Shown here piece by piece: positions 16,872 through 24,555 of a stretch of DNA of 35,243 nt; positions within the stretch are counted from its first letter, which is position 1; every line of letters begins with the position of its first letter. The stretch covers positions 1-35,243 of the forward strand of contig RGFZ01000026.1 in the NCBI GenBank assembly GCA_010024875.1. The letters run 5' to 3'. Both the position numbers and the translations under genes were made by a program. The DNA is from Oxalobacteraceae bacterium. Lineage in GTDB: Bacteria; Pseudomonadota; Gammaproteobacteria; Burkholderiales; Burkholderiaceae_D. Under the pieces are notes generated by a model that was not told the DNA's origin, searched no databases, and saw nothing but the letters and a program-made list of their open reading frames with translations.

Positions 16872-17930
16872 ATGTTTTACCGTGAGGCCGGTCAATTCAA
16901 ATCAAGCTATGAAACCGACGGTCAAATCTTCCCGATCCGGCAGGATCGCATCGGTATCCTGTTGCTGATTGGTCTGGCGTTCATCGCGATACCACTCTTT
17001 GCAACACCGTACTTCTTCTCGGCGATCCTGATTCCGTTTTTGATCTTCTCACTCGCAGCGCTGGGTCTGAACATCCTTACCGGCTATGCGGGCCAGCTGT
17101 CACTAGGCTCGGCGGCGTTCATGGCGGTTGGCGCGTTCAGTGCCTACAATTTTGTGCTGCGTGTGCCGGGCATACCTCTGCTGGCGGCATTCATACTGGG
17201 TGGTCTGTGCGCCGCCGCCGTGGGCATCGTGTTTGGCCTGCCCTCGCTACGGGTGCGGGGTTTCTATCTGGCTGCTTCAACGCTGGCGACACAGTTTTTT
17301 GTTGTCTGGGCACTGACCAAGGTGCGCTGGTTCACCAACTACAGTTCGTCGGGCGTGATCACCGCGCAAAAAATGCAGATTCTCGGCGTCGATTTCGATA
17401 CACCCGTATCCAAATACCTGCTCGTGCTTTCCATCGTCGCGGTGCTGGCACTGCTGGCGAAGAACATGGTGCGATCCAATATGGGTCGCTGCTGGATGGC
17501 GGTGCGTGACATGGACGTCGCCGCTGAAGTCATCGGCATCCGCCTGATGCGAGCCAAGCTGCTGGCCTTCGCAGTCAGCTCTTTCTACTGCGGCGTCGCG
17601 GGTGCGCTGTATGCGTATGCCTATCTGGGTACTGTCGAGCCTGAAGCCTATAGTCTTGATCTGTCTTTCCGCATTCTGTTCATGGTGATCATCGGCGGAC
17701 TGGGTTCGGTGATGGGCTCCTTCCTCGGCGCGGCCTTTATTGTGCTGCTGCCGGTGCTGTTGAACACACTGGCGCACGCAGCGAGCATTTCCACTGCAGT
17801 TGCCTCGAATCTTGAATTGATGGTGTTCGGTGCGCTGATCATTTTCTTCCTGATCGTCGAACCGCACGGTCTCGCTCGGCTCTGGCAGATCGCAAAGGAA
17901 AAACTCAGACTCTGGCCATTCCCGCACTAG
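16872..17930 (+). CDS. livM: branched-chain amino acid-type ABC transporter permease (LivM-like)
   Basis: Second inner-membrane permease, 352 residues. An N-terminal extension of about 25 polar residues precedes helices beginning IGILLLIGLAFIAIP. The LivM motif LNILTGYAGQLSLGSAAFMAVGAF is split across about residues 65-90, and MGRCWMAVRDMDVAAEVIGI is the ATPase-contact loop. GGAGG lies 8 nt before the ATG, overlapping the end of livH. It ends PHGLARLWQIAKEKLRLWPF. Together with LivH it forms the translocation pore. Confidence 0.93.
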   Translation: MFYREAGQFKSSYETDGQIFPIRQDRIGILLLIGLAFIAIPLFATPYFFSAILIPFLIFSLAALGLNILTGYAGQLSLGSAAFMAVGAFSAYNFVLRVPGIPLLAAFILGGLCAAAVGIVFGLPSLRVRGFYLAASTLATQFFVVWALTKVRWFTNYSSSGVITAQKMQILGVDFDTPVSKYLLVLSIVAVLALLAKNMVRSNMGRCWMAVRDMDVAAEVIGIRLMRAKLLAFAVSSFYCGVAGALYAYAYLGTVEPEAYSLDLSFRILFMVIIGGLGSVMGSFLGAAFIVLLPVLLNTLAHAASISTAVASNLELMVFGALIIFFLIVEPHGLARLWQIAKEKLRLWPFPH

Positions 17931-17943
17931 GCAATGTCGATCG

Positions 17944-17965
17944 TTGATCAATGATCACCGATCAA
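17944..17965. repeat. imperfect hairpin before the binding-protein gene
   Basis: TTGATC and GATCAA flank a 10-nt spacer within a GATCA-rich stretch. It lies 61 nt before the binding-protein start; such structures often stabilise or set off the more abundant binding-protein message, but this one is weak. Confidence 0.3.
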
Positions 17966-18025
17966 GCATGATGAAAATGACTGATAGTTACTGATTCCTA
18001 ACGATTGACAACGAAGGAGGCAAAA

Positions 18026-19327
18026 ATGAAGTTCGTCAAATCCTTGCTGCTCAGCGCGGTGCTGGCGGCCACCGCGAGCATGGCCATGGCCAACGAACAA
18101 TTTGTTCCACTGCTGTCCTACCGTGTCGGCCCCTATGGCTCGAACGGCACCTCGTTCTTTGGCGGCATGATCGACTATATGAACTTGGTGAACATGAGTG
18201 GTGGTATCAACGGCGTGAAGCTCACTTGGGAAGAATGCGAGACGGAATACAACCCCTCGCGCGGCGTGGAATGCTATGAGCGCTTAAAGAGCAAGAATGG
18301 CGGTGCCTCCATTGTGGAGCCGCTGTCGACCGGCATTGCGTATGGCATTCTGGATCGCGTTGCCAAAGACAAGATCCCGATGACCACACTGGGCTATGGC
18401 CGCTCGGATGCTGCCAATGGCAAAGTCTTCCCGTATGTGTTCCCGCTGCTGAGCACTTACTGGAATCAGGCGGGTGCGATGATTGTTTATCTCGGCGAGA
18501 AGTCCGGCGGCATGGACAAACTCAAAGGCAAAAAGATCGTCCATCTCTATCACGATTCGGCCTATGGCAAAGAGCCGCTACCGGTGCTGGAAGCAGAAGC
18601 GGCAAAATGGGGCTTTGAACTCATCAAGATCCCAGTTGCGCCTCCGGGCAATGAACAACAGTCGCAGTGGCTGCAGATCCGTCAGGCCAATCCCGATTAC
18701 GTGATCATGTGGACCTTCGGCGTGATGAGTGCGGTTGGACTCAAAACCGCGCAGCGCAACGGCTTCCCGCGCGAGAAAATACTTGGCGTCTGGTGGGCCG
18801 GCTCGGAGGAAGACACCGAACCCGCCGGCGATGCTGCTAAGGGCTACTCGGCCATGAGCTTCACTACGCCAGGTAACTTTCCTGTGCTCGACGAAATCCG
18901 CAACAAGCTCTATGCCACTGGCAAGGGCAATCTGAAAGAGCTGGATCGCGTTGGCAATGTGATGTACATGCGCGGCATCGCGGCCACGGTGCTGATGGTC
19001 GAGGCAATGCGTATCGCACAGAACAAATATGGCAAAGGCAAGGTGCTGACTGGTGAACAAATGCGCTGGGGTCTGGAGAACCTGAATGTCGATGCCGCTC
19101 GCCAGAAAGCGCTTGGCGTATTCGACATGTTCCCGCCGATTAAAACCTCTTGCGATGACCATGAAGGTTCTGGCGCGGTGAAGGTCGTTCAGTGGGATGG
19201 CAAGCAGTGGATTTCTGTATCGAAGAATTGGATCACTGGCGACAAGGCGCTGGTGCGCAAGCTGCTGGAAGAATCTTCTGCGGCTTATGCGAAAGAAAAA
19301 GGCATTACACCGGCTTGCATGAAGTAA
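18026..19327 (+). CDS. periplasmic substrate-binding protein of the Liv-type ABC transporter
   Basis: Captures the ligand in the periplasm and delivers it to the LivH/LivM pore. The 433-residue precursor has signal peptide MKFVKSLLLSAVLAATASMA, cleaved near AMA-NE, then a type I periplasmic-binding fold. Recognisable parts are FGGMIDYMNLVNMSGGINGV, a GxKLTWEECETEYNPSRGVE segment, and VHLYHDSAYGKEPLP in the second lobe. AAGGAGG lies 6 nt before the ATG at 18026, the strongest ribosome-binding site of the operon, as expected for the most abundant subunit; a frame starting upstream would bury the signal peptide. The subfamily resembles those beside acyl- or aryl-CoA ligases rather than classical LivJ/LivK, so the ligand is probably not leucine. 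Confidence 0.9.
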   Translation: MKFVKSLLLSAVLAATASMAMANEQFVPLLSYRVGPYGSNGTSFFGGMIDYMNLVNMSGGINGVKLTWEECETEYNPSRGVECYERLKSKNGGASIVEPLSTGIAYGILDRVAKDKIPMTTLGYGRSDAANGKVFPYVFPLLSTYWNQAGAMIVYLGEKSGGMDKLKGKKIVHLYHDSAYGKEPLPVLEAEAAKWGFELIKIPVAPPGNEQQSQWLQIRQANPDYVIMWTFGVMSAVGLKTAQRNGFPREKILGVWWAGSEEDTEPAGDAAKGYSAMSFTTPGNFPVLDEIRNKLYATGKGNLKELDRVGNVMYMRGIAATVLMVEAMRIAQNKYGKGKVLTGEQMRWGLENLNVDAARQKALGVFDMFPPIKTSCDDHEGSGAVKVVQWDGKQWISVSKNWITGDKALVRKLLEESSAAYAKEKGITPACMK

Positions 19328-19403
19328 TCACGAGTAAACGTCTGAAGACATTCGTACCCTGGCACCCGCCGGGGTACCGAGTGTAGCGTGATCAGCTTGA
19401 CCG

Positions 19404-19433
19404 CTGTCATCCCGGCACAAGCCGGGATCCAGC
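19404..19433 (+). repeat. dispersed palindromic repeat, copy C
   Basis: CTGTCATCCCGGCACAAGCC continuing GGGATCCAGC. It is a single copy in the 142-bp gap between the binding-protein and second ATPase genes; the CCCGGC/GCCGGG stem is intact. Confidence 0.8.
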
Positions 19434-19469
19434 AATTTTGGCAGCGCACCTGCTGCTACCACTAATGCG

Positions 19470-19505
19470 ATGACCACCGCCATGACCACTGCCATGACCA
19501 CCGCA
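19470..19505 (+). repeat. 12-bp tandem repeat carrying three in-frame start codons
   Basis: ATGACCACCGCC, ATGACCACTGCC and ATGACCACCGCA lie head to tail. Each begins with an ATG in the livF frame, encoding MTTAMTTAMTTA. No Shine-Dalgarno is visible before the first copy. Confidence 0.9.
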
Positions 19506-20303
19506 CCCATCCTGAACATCAATAATATCGAGGTCATCTACGACCACGTGATCCTTGTGCTCAAGGGCGTATCGCTGTCTGTCCCGCGCGGTAAGATCGT
19601 CGCGCTGATGGGTGCGAACGGCGCAGGTAAATCAACGACGCTGAAATCCATCTCGACACTGTTGCGCGGCGAGCGGGGTGATGTCACCAAAGGCAGTATC
19701 GAATTCAACGGGGAACGCATCGATCAACTCACGCCAAATGAGCTGGTGCGGCGCGGGCTGTCGCAGGTGATGGAGGGACGTCACTGCTTCGGCCACTTGA
19801 CGATTGAAGAAAACCTGTTGACGGGTGCGTATACGCGCAAACTGAGCCGCGCCGGTCTGAAAGACGAGCTGGAGAAGGTGTATCACTATTTTCCACGACT
19901 AAAGCAGCGACGCGGCTCTCAGGCGGGCTATACCTCGGGGGGTGAGCAGCAGATGTGTGCGATTGGCCGTGCACTCATGGCCAAGCCCTCAATGATCCTG
20001 CTCGACGAACCCTCCATGGGTCTCGCACCGCAGATTGTCGAAGAGATCTTCGGCATTGTGCAAGATTTGAACCAGCGCGAGCAAGTGTCCTTTCTGCTGG
20101 CAGAACAGAACACGACCATTGCGCTCAAATACGCTGACTTTGGCTACATCCTCGAAAACGGTCGGGTCGTAATGGAAGGCGCCGCCACCGATCTGGCGGC
20201 GAATGAAGACGTCAAAGAGTTTTACCTTGGCATGTCCAGCGCTGGTCGCAAGAGCTTCCGCGACATGAAGTTCTACCGCCGCAGAAAACGCTGGCTGGCC
20301 TGA
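19470..20303 (+). CDS. livF: branched-chain amino acid-type ABC transporter ATP-binding protein (LivF-like)
   Basis: Second cytoplasmic ATPase of the importer, 277 residues from the first of three tandem ATGs (19470, 19482, 19494). Walker A GANGAGKS at 48-55, signature TSGGEQQMCAIGRALM, Walker B ILLDEPSMGLAP and the LAEQN switch are present. The C-terminus FYRRRKRWLA is longer and more basic than in LivF of E. coli and suits the subgroup next to PaaK-like ligases. Which ATG is used is uncertain; the core fold begins at about residue 13. Confidence 0.92.
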   Translation: MTTAMTTAMTTAPILNINNIEVIYDHVILVLKGVSLSVPRGKIVALMGANGAGKSTTLKSISTLLRGERGDVTKGSIEFNGERIDQLTPNELVRRGLSQVMEGRHCFGHLTIEENLLTGAYTRKLSRAGLKDELEKVYHYFPRLKQRRGSQAGYTSGGEQQMCAIGRALMAKPSMILLDEPSMGLAPQIVEEIFGIVQDLNQREQVSFLLAEQNTTIALKYADFGYILENGRVVMEGAATDLAANEDVKEFYLGMSSAGRKSFRDMKFYRRRKRWLA

Positions 20304-20328
20304 TCCCTATTCTCTTCCCGGAAAAATC

Positions 20329-21582
20329 ATGAGCACTCTGTACGACGCACTGGAGTCGCGCGATCCGTCCGCGCGCGAAAAAGATCTGTTATCAGCACTG
20401 CCCGCGCTGGTTGCGCGCGCCAAGCAGGCCAGCGGCTGGTCCGCGATTCTGAAAGACATCCATCCGCAAGACATCAGCAGCCGCGCCGCACTGGCCCAAC
20501 TGCCTGTGACTCGCAAGTCGGCGCTCAAGGACATCCAAAAGGCGGCGCTGCCCTTTGGCGGATTGAATGTCACACCCGTCGACAAACTCTCGCGCATCTT
20601 CATGTCGCCCGGCCCAATCTTCGATCCCGAAGGGCGAGGCGATGACTGGTGGCGCTATGCGCGCCCGCTGCACGCGCTGGGTGTGCGTGGAGGCGATCTG
20701 ATCCAAAACTGCTTTGCCTACCATTTCACGCCGGCTGGCCTGATGGTTGAAGGCGGTGCGGCAAAGCTGGGCTGTCCGGTGATACCCGCAGGCATAGGCC
20801 AGACCGAGATGCAAGTGCAGGCGATGACGCTGCTGCGGCCGAAGGCCTATGTGGGCACGCCCTCGTTCCTGAAGATCATCATCGAAAAAGCGCAAGAAAT
20901 GGGCGAAGACATTCGCAGTGTCCGCTATGCGCTGGTCGGTGCGGAAGCGCTGCCGCCGTCGCTGCGCACTTGGCTGAATGAACATGGCGTTCCGCATGTG
21001 CTGCAAACTTACGGCTCGGCTGATATCGGCAACATCGCCTATGAAACGCTAAAAGGTGATCAGGTCAATCCCGGCATGGTGCTGGATGAGACACTGATGC
21101 TGGAAATCGTGCGCCCTGGCACAGGCGAACCCGTCAGCGATGGCGAGGTCGGTGAGGTGGTCATTACCTCATTCAACCCCGACTATCCGCTGATTCGTTT
21201 CGCGACGGGTGATCTGTCGGCTGTACTGACGGGCATATCGCCTTGCGGACGCACGAATACCCGGATCAAGGGCTGGATGGGACGCGCCGATCAAACTACC
21301 AAGGTGCGCGCGATGTTTGTGCATCCGTCCCAAGTCGCCGATATCGTGCGTCGCCACCCGGTCATACTCAAGGCACGCCTGGTGATCACGGGCGACATGG
21401 GTAATGACGAGATGACTTTGCATTGCGAGGTCGCTGACACTACCACCGCATCCTCCCATGCCGAGACTATCGTGGCCTCAATCCGCGACATGACCAAGCT
21501 GCGCGGCGAGGTTAAATTTGTGGGACAAGGCAGTTTGCCGAATGATGGCAAGGTGATCGATGACGCGCGCAGCTACCAATAA
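20329..21582 (+). CDS. phenylacetate--CoA ligase family protein (PaaK-like)
   Basis: Adenylate-forming CoA ligase, 417 residues, in the size class of PaaK. Visible parts are SPGPIFDPEG near 90 (the position of the P-loop region, here lacking the usual SSGTTG run), GAEALPPSLRTWL, LQTYGSADIGNIAYE (adenine-binding), RFATGDLSAVL and IKGWMGRADQTTKVRAMFVHP. It starts 26 bp after livF and closes the operon before a strong terminator. With the first ligase and the transporter it suggests import and CoA-activation of one or more organic acids. The substituted P-loop means activity should not be assumed to match phenylacetate-CoA ligase. Confidence 0.82.
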   Translation: MSTLYDALESRDPSAREKDLLSALPALVARAKQASGWSAILKDIHPQDISSRAALAQLPVTRKSALKDIQKAALPFGGLNVTPVDKLSRIFMSPGPIFDPEGRGDDWWRYARPLHALGVRGGDLIQNCFAYHFTPAGLMVEGGAAKLGCPVIPAGIGQTEMQVQAMTLLRPKAYVGTPSFLKIIIEKAQEMGEDIRSVRYALVGAEALPPSLRTWLNEHGVPHVLQTYGSADIGNIAYETLKGDQVNPGMVLDETLMLEIVRPGTGEPVSDGEVGEVVITSFNPDYPLIRFATGDLSAVLTGISPCGRTNTRIKGWMGRADQTTKVRAMFVHPSQVADIVRRHPVILKARLVITGDMGNDEMTLHCEVADTTTASSHAETIVASIRDMTKLRGEVKFVGQGSLPNDGKVIDDARSYQ

Positions 21583-21647
21583 GACCCTGACCGAAGCAAG
21601 AAATGATGCCTCACATCAAACCATCACTGGCGCATACCAAAACAAAA

Positions 21648-21680
21648 CCCCGGCAGCCTGATGCTGGCTGCCGGGGTGTT
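21648..21680. terminator. bidirectional rho-independent terminator
   Basis: An 11-bp stem CCCCGGCAGCC/GGCTGCCGGGG with a 7-nt loop. TGTTT follows on the plus strand and TTTTGTTTT on the minus strand. It ends the liv operon and the convergent unknown gene. Confidence 0.9.
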
Positions 21681-21710
21681 TAATATCCAACCATGGTTCA
21701 ACGCATTCGC

Positions 21711-22331
21711 TCAGTCGGCGTCTGCCAGCGCCATGCGTCGCGACACCTTGTTCAACGCCTGTTCCAGCACATCGACAGAACCTGAGCGTTGGCGGTCTGT
21801 ACCCGCCCGAGCGGCAAGACTGTCGGCAAACAAGCGCTTACCCTCGGCATCGAGCTGATCCAGTTGCGGTGCCGCCTCGAACAGGAACAGCAGCTCATCG
21901 CCCCACAAAACATCCTGATCATCGACCCACTCCGGATCAATCGCATTCGGATGACTATTGTCTGGCGCAGAGAGATATAAATTGACCAGGCACTCAAGCA
22001 GAAAACTTTTATCGCTAATCTGACCATCCACGATCATATTCGCATGCTTGTAAAAACCTGGAAGCCGCTGCGGATCGATCCCATCGAGTACCGCTGTTTT
22101 TGCGCCCAAGGCCAGATGCACTGACGCCGCATCCTCGCGTAGTTGCACGCGTGGCTCGCTATGGGATTTGAGTATCGGCGCCGATGCAGCCGATGATTTT
22201 GCCGCCTTGGTACTTCGTACCTTCAACGTAGGCGAACCCTCGGTGCTATGCTTTTCGCTGGTTTTTGGCGTTACAGGCTGAGACACATTCCCAATGGCAA
22301 TCTGCCCCGGTTTGATGGAATGAATTCCCAT
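21711..22331 (-). CDS. unrecognised protein with Ser/Thr/Lys-rich N-terminus
   Basis: 206 residues with no family I recognise. The first 60 residues are low-complexity and rich in Ser, Thr, Lys and Pro (MGIHSIKPGQIAIGNVSQPV), with no signal peptide or membrane helix. Residues 65-206 look folded and acidic, with DPEWVDDQDVLWGDELLFLFE and a final helical part LEQALNKVSRRMAL. GAGAGG lies 5 nt upstream of the ATG. It stands alone between a strong terminator and a long intergenic region, divergent from the other unknown gene at 22925. A disordered polar N-terminus plus a compact domain is compatible with a secreted effector or a chaperone-like partner, but that is only a suggestion. The coding frame is supported by the ribosome-binding site and the flanking terminator. 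Confidence 0.65.
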   Translation of the reverse strand: MGIHSIKPGQIAIGNVSQPVTPKTSEKHSTEGSPTLKVRSTKAAKSSAASAPILKSHSEPRVQLREDAASVHLALGAKTAVLDGIDPQRLPGFYKHANMIVDGQISDKSFLLECLVNLYLSAPDNSHPNAIDPEWVDDQDVLWGDELLFLFEAAPQLDQLDAEGKRLFADSLAARAGTDRQRSGSVDVLEQALNKVSRRMALADAD

Positions 22332-22430
22332 GTTGACCTCTCACTAGTAGTAAATATTTTGAAAAATGCTTGATTCGAATAAGCACGTTAGTCGTCATTC
22401 GATTCAGAGGCTGTGGGCTGCGCTCCGATT

Positions 22431-22465
22431 AGTCACCAGCACCAGTCACCAGCACCAGTCACCAG
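22431..22465 (+). repeat. 13-bp tandem repeat, 2.7 copies
   Basis: AGTCACCAGCACC occurs twice in perfect tandem, then AGTCACCAG continues into diverged sequence (AAGCCGTCACC). Confidence 0.9.
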
Positions 22466-22524
22466 AAGCCGTCACCTGAAGCAGTGGCCTATAGGCATTG
22501 TCTACCCCGTTTGTTTGAAAAAAT

Positions 22525-22540
22525 TGTCTATCCATAGACA
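22525..22540. promoter_or_regulatory. perfect palindrome TGTCTAT-CC-ATAGACA (candidate operator)
   Basis: Two 7-bp arms are perfectly inverted around 2 nt. The size and A/T content fit a site for a dimeric regulator rather than a terminator; no T run follows. The regulator is unknown. Confidence 0.45.
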
Positions 22541-22552
22541 GTCTTGCTTGAT

Positions 22553-22564
22553 AAGAACGTTCTT
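22553..22564. promoter_or_regulatory. perfect palindrome AAGAACGTTCTT (candidate operator)
   Basis: A 12-bp perfect palindrome 12 nt after the previous one. Closely spaced palindromes between divergent genes suggest shared regulation, but this is inference from position. Confidence 0.4.
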
Positions 22565-22924
22565 TGCGCCTTTGTCGGTTACAAAAGTCTGTCGCCAGTT
22601 CTCTTCTGTTGTCGAATAGCCAGAAATAATTCATGCCGAAGGTGACGCTGAGCAACTCCCTGTTGGGCGGCAAACCGATGGGGCTTTGCGATACAAGAAT
22701 CAGCAGAATAAAGGCCTTGGTAAAAGGTGCTTAGCGGTGACCGGGGCTGTGCCATCAGCACTACATCAGACCCTGGTAGCGCGTTCGCTGATCGTACGGG
22801 AAGATTCAGGCGCCTGACCCGCATCAAACAAGCAAGTTCCCTCCATGAAAAACCCTTGATCGGCTTGCGTTCCTAAAAGCGACCGACAGCAAAAGCCAGT
22901 CGGACATCATATGGAGGAGTATCT

Positions 22925-24475
22925 ATGCTTTCCCTACCCAAGGTATTGCCACGGCTCAAACAATTCAAGTCTGCTGGCACGACATCGAACCCGCCGAAAC
23001 CATCGTCTACCTACCCACTGATGCGTACCAAAGTGCGCCGTGCCGATTACTATCTTGATGCGAGTTGGCATACCCGAAAGAGCTTTCGAGCGATCAGAGA
23101 ACATGCCATTCAGACCTCAGACACACTGGGTCCCAAAACCGCAAGCGAATCACTGATCGGTCAGATCGATATTTTGCTGTGGTCGATCAGGCCGGAGCTG
23201 CCGGATGACGAACAAAGCAAGACCATGTACCTGTCTTTGTTGTCGCGGCAACTACAGGCATTGGATGCAAGTACGCTCGAATGGCTCGCACCAGCGCTTG
23301 AACAAGCCAAGTACGAATGCCATGTCACTGAAACGATTATCGATGACCAACTCTACATCGAGCATGGGTTCTCTAATGGGCCGCCGCACACGCACCAACG
23401 AACGGTACTGACTACGTCTGAATTTCTTCACACGATAGACCACGCACGAGAGGTCGTGCAAACCCGCCATATCGATCCGGATCTGGCGCTGACCGATACG
23501 GCCAAGCAGGCCGCCCGGAATCAGCTTGCGATCAATGCGTCGCAATGGGCTTCGGGCGACAGATCGCTTGCCTGTCTTGACCAGCTTGCTCAATCGCTGG
23601 CAAACGCACTCGATACCTGCATCGGCGCACCCTTGCTGACTGTAGGCACCGCACTGCCGGATGCTAGTACCGTCACCTGGCGAGATGGTCGGCTGGTGAT
23701 TGACGAGGCGACCGCCGCCACCTTGCTGCACCCTGGCAGCGACGAATTGTTTGCACGTGTTCAGCGGGACATTCTGGAATGCCTGCTGCTGAAGCGATGT
23801 GCCAGCCGCCCGACCGATACTGATCACGCCATGCAGATACTACGGCCTGCCCTGTGGGCCGTAATAGAGCAGATCGAGAGTCTGCCACCTTCTGTGATCA
23901 TCTCTGCGGAAAGACGCCGAGCATTGCGCGAAGCGATCGCACTGGCAGAGCCACCTGGCAGCATTCAGATCATGCCCACCGTAGGCGCCACCTTGGGGCA
24001 TGCATGGATAAAACCGCATTTATCCATCACACCGGATAAGCTCGGAAACGCAAATACCGTCGGAACACGCTACATGCACGGTGGCGGCCAGCCGCAGCCT
24101 AAACATTCGACCATTAACGAATGGTCTATACGTTGGCTGACCCCGCAAGAGATGGAGGAATGTAACCCGGCGCAAGAAGCTTGGCATCTCGACGTGCCCA
24201 TCGGCGCGTCACAACTCGCATTGGCCGCCCGCTCGCTGGCAAAGGAATGGAAAGCCTCTGGCCAGCACTATCGCTTCGCCGAAGTTCAGCCCGACAAACC
24301 CGCTTCCGGCTGCAGGATCAGCGTCTGGGAAAGCGTGCGGCGTGCGATGAGCCCGATCCTGCTCGAGTGCTTCGATGAATTCAACCGGGGTCTTCCGCTG
24401 CCGGAGACACCCACGGCGCTGTGGGAGCGACTGCGGAATTTCAAGTACTGGCTGCAGCGCATCGCTAAAGACTGA
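22925..24475 (+). CDS. unrecognised 516-aa protein, possible secreted effector
   Basis: No family is recognised. The ATG has GGAGG 7 nt upstream, and the frame runs 516 codons with consistent codon use, so it is very likely a gene. Residues 1-35 are basic and Ser/Thr/Pro-rich (SAGTTSNPPKPSSTYP), with no Sec signal. The body is mostly helical and soluble (LLSRQLQALDASTLEWLAPA), with no membrane helix. Near residues 355-385 are HAWIKPHLSITPDKLG and a Gly/His-rich MHGGGQPQPKH. Near 415-465 a WHLDVPIGASQLALAARSLA segment is followed by a strand-like YRFAEVQP and GCRISVW, a layout I associate loosely with some type III effectors (for example the phosphothreonine-lyase fold). That likeness is weak and unverified. 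No secretion genes are in view. Confidence 0.6.
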   Translation: MLSLPKVLPRLKQFKSAGTTSNPPKPSSTYPLMRTKVRRADYYLDASWHTRKSFRAIREHAIQTSDTLGPKTASESLIGQIDILLWSIRPELPDDEQSKTMYLSLLSRQLQALDASTLEWLAPALEQAKYECHVTETIIDDQLYIEHGFSNGPPHTHQRTVLTTSEFLHTIDHAREVVQTRHIDPDLALTDTAKQAARNQLAINASQWASGDRSLACLDQLAQSLANALDTCIGAPLLTVGTALPDASTVTWRDGRLVIDEATAATLLHPGSDELFARVQRDILECLLLKRCASRPTDTDHAMQILRPALWAVIEQIESLPPSVIISAERRRALREAIALAEPPGSIQIMPTVGATLGHAWIKPHLSITPDKLGNANTVGTRYMHGGGQPQPKHSTINEWSIRWLTPQEMEECNPAQEAWHLDVPIGASQLALAARSLAKEWKASGQHYRFAEVQPDKPASGCRISVWESVRRAMSPILLECFDEFNRGLPLPETPTALWERLRNFKYWLQRIAKD

Positions 24476-24555
24476 GCAGATCCGAAGGGGTCGCAGGGAG
24501 GTGCCGACATTGACTTATAATCGACGGCACTCGAATAAAAACATCCGGAGATCGC

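Larger units (their letters stand above)
22332..22924. other. 593-bp divergent intergenic region with repeats and palindromes
   Basis: Lies between two unrecognised divergent genes. It contains two ATTCGA motifs 24 bp apart (22373, 22397), a 13-bp tandem repeat (22431) and two perfect palindromes (22525, 22553). The remainder, 22570-22915, shows no coding frame with family features and no named regulatory site; I saw no PIP-box-like TTCGC-N15-TTCGC. It probably holds the promoters of both genes and perhaps a small RNA or remnant. Confidence 0.6.

Noticed and set aside
22741-22924. PIP or hrp-type promoter box upstream of the 516-aa gene
   Set aside because: A TTCG at 22784 is followed by TTCA at the wrong distance (17 nt, one mismatch). 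No TTCGC-N15-TTCGC was found, so type III regulation is not supported by this.
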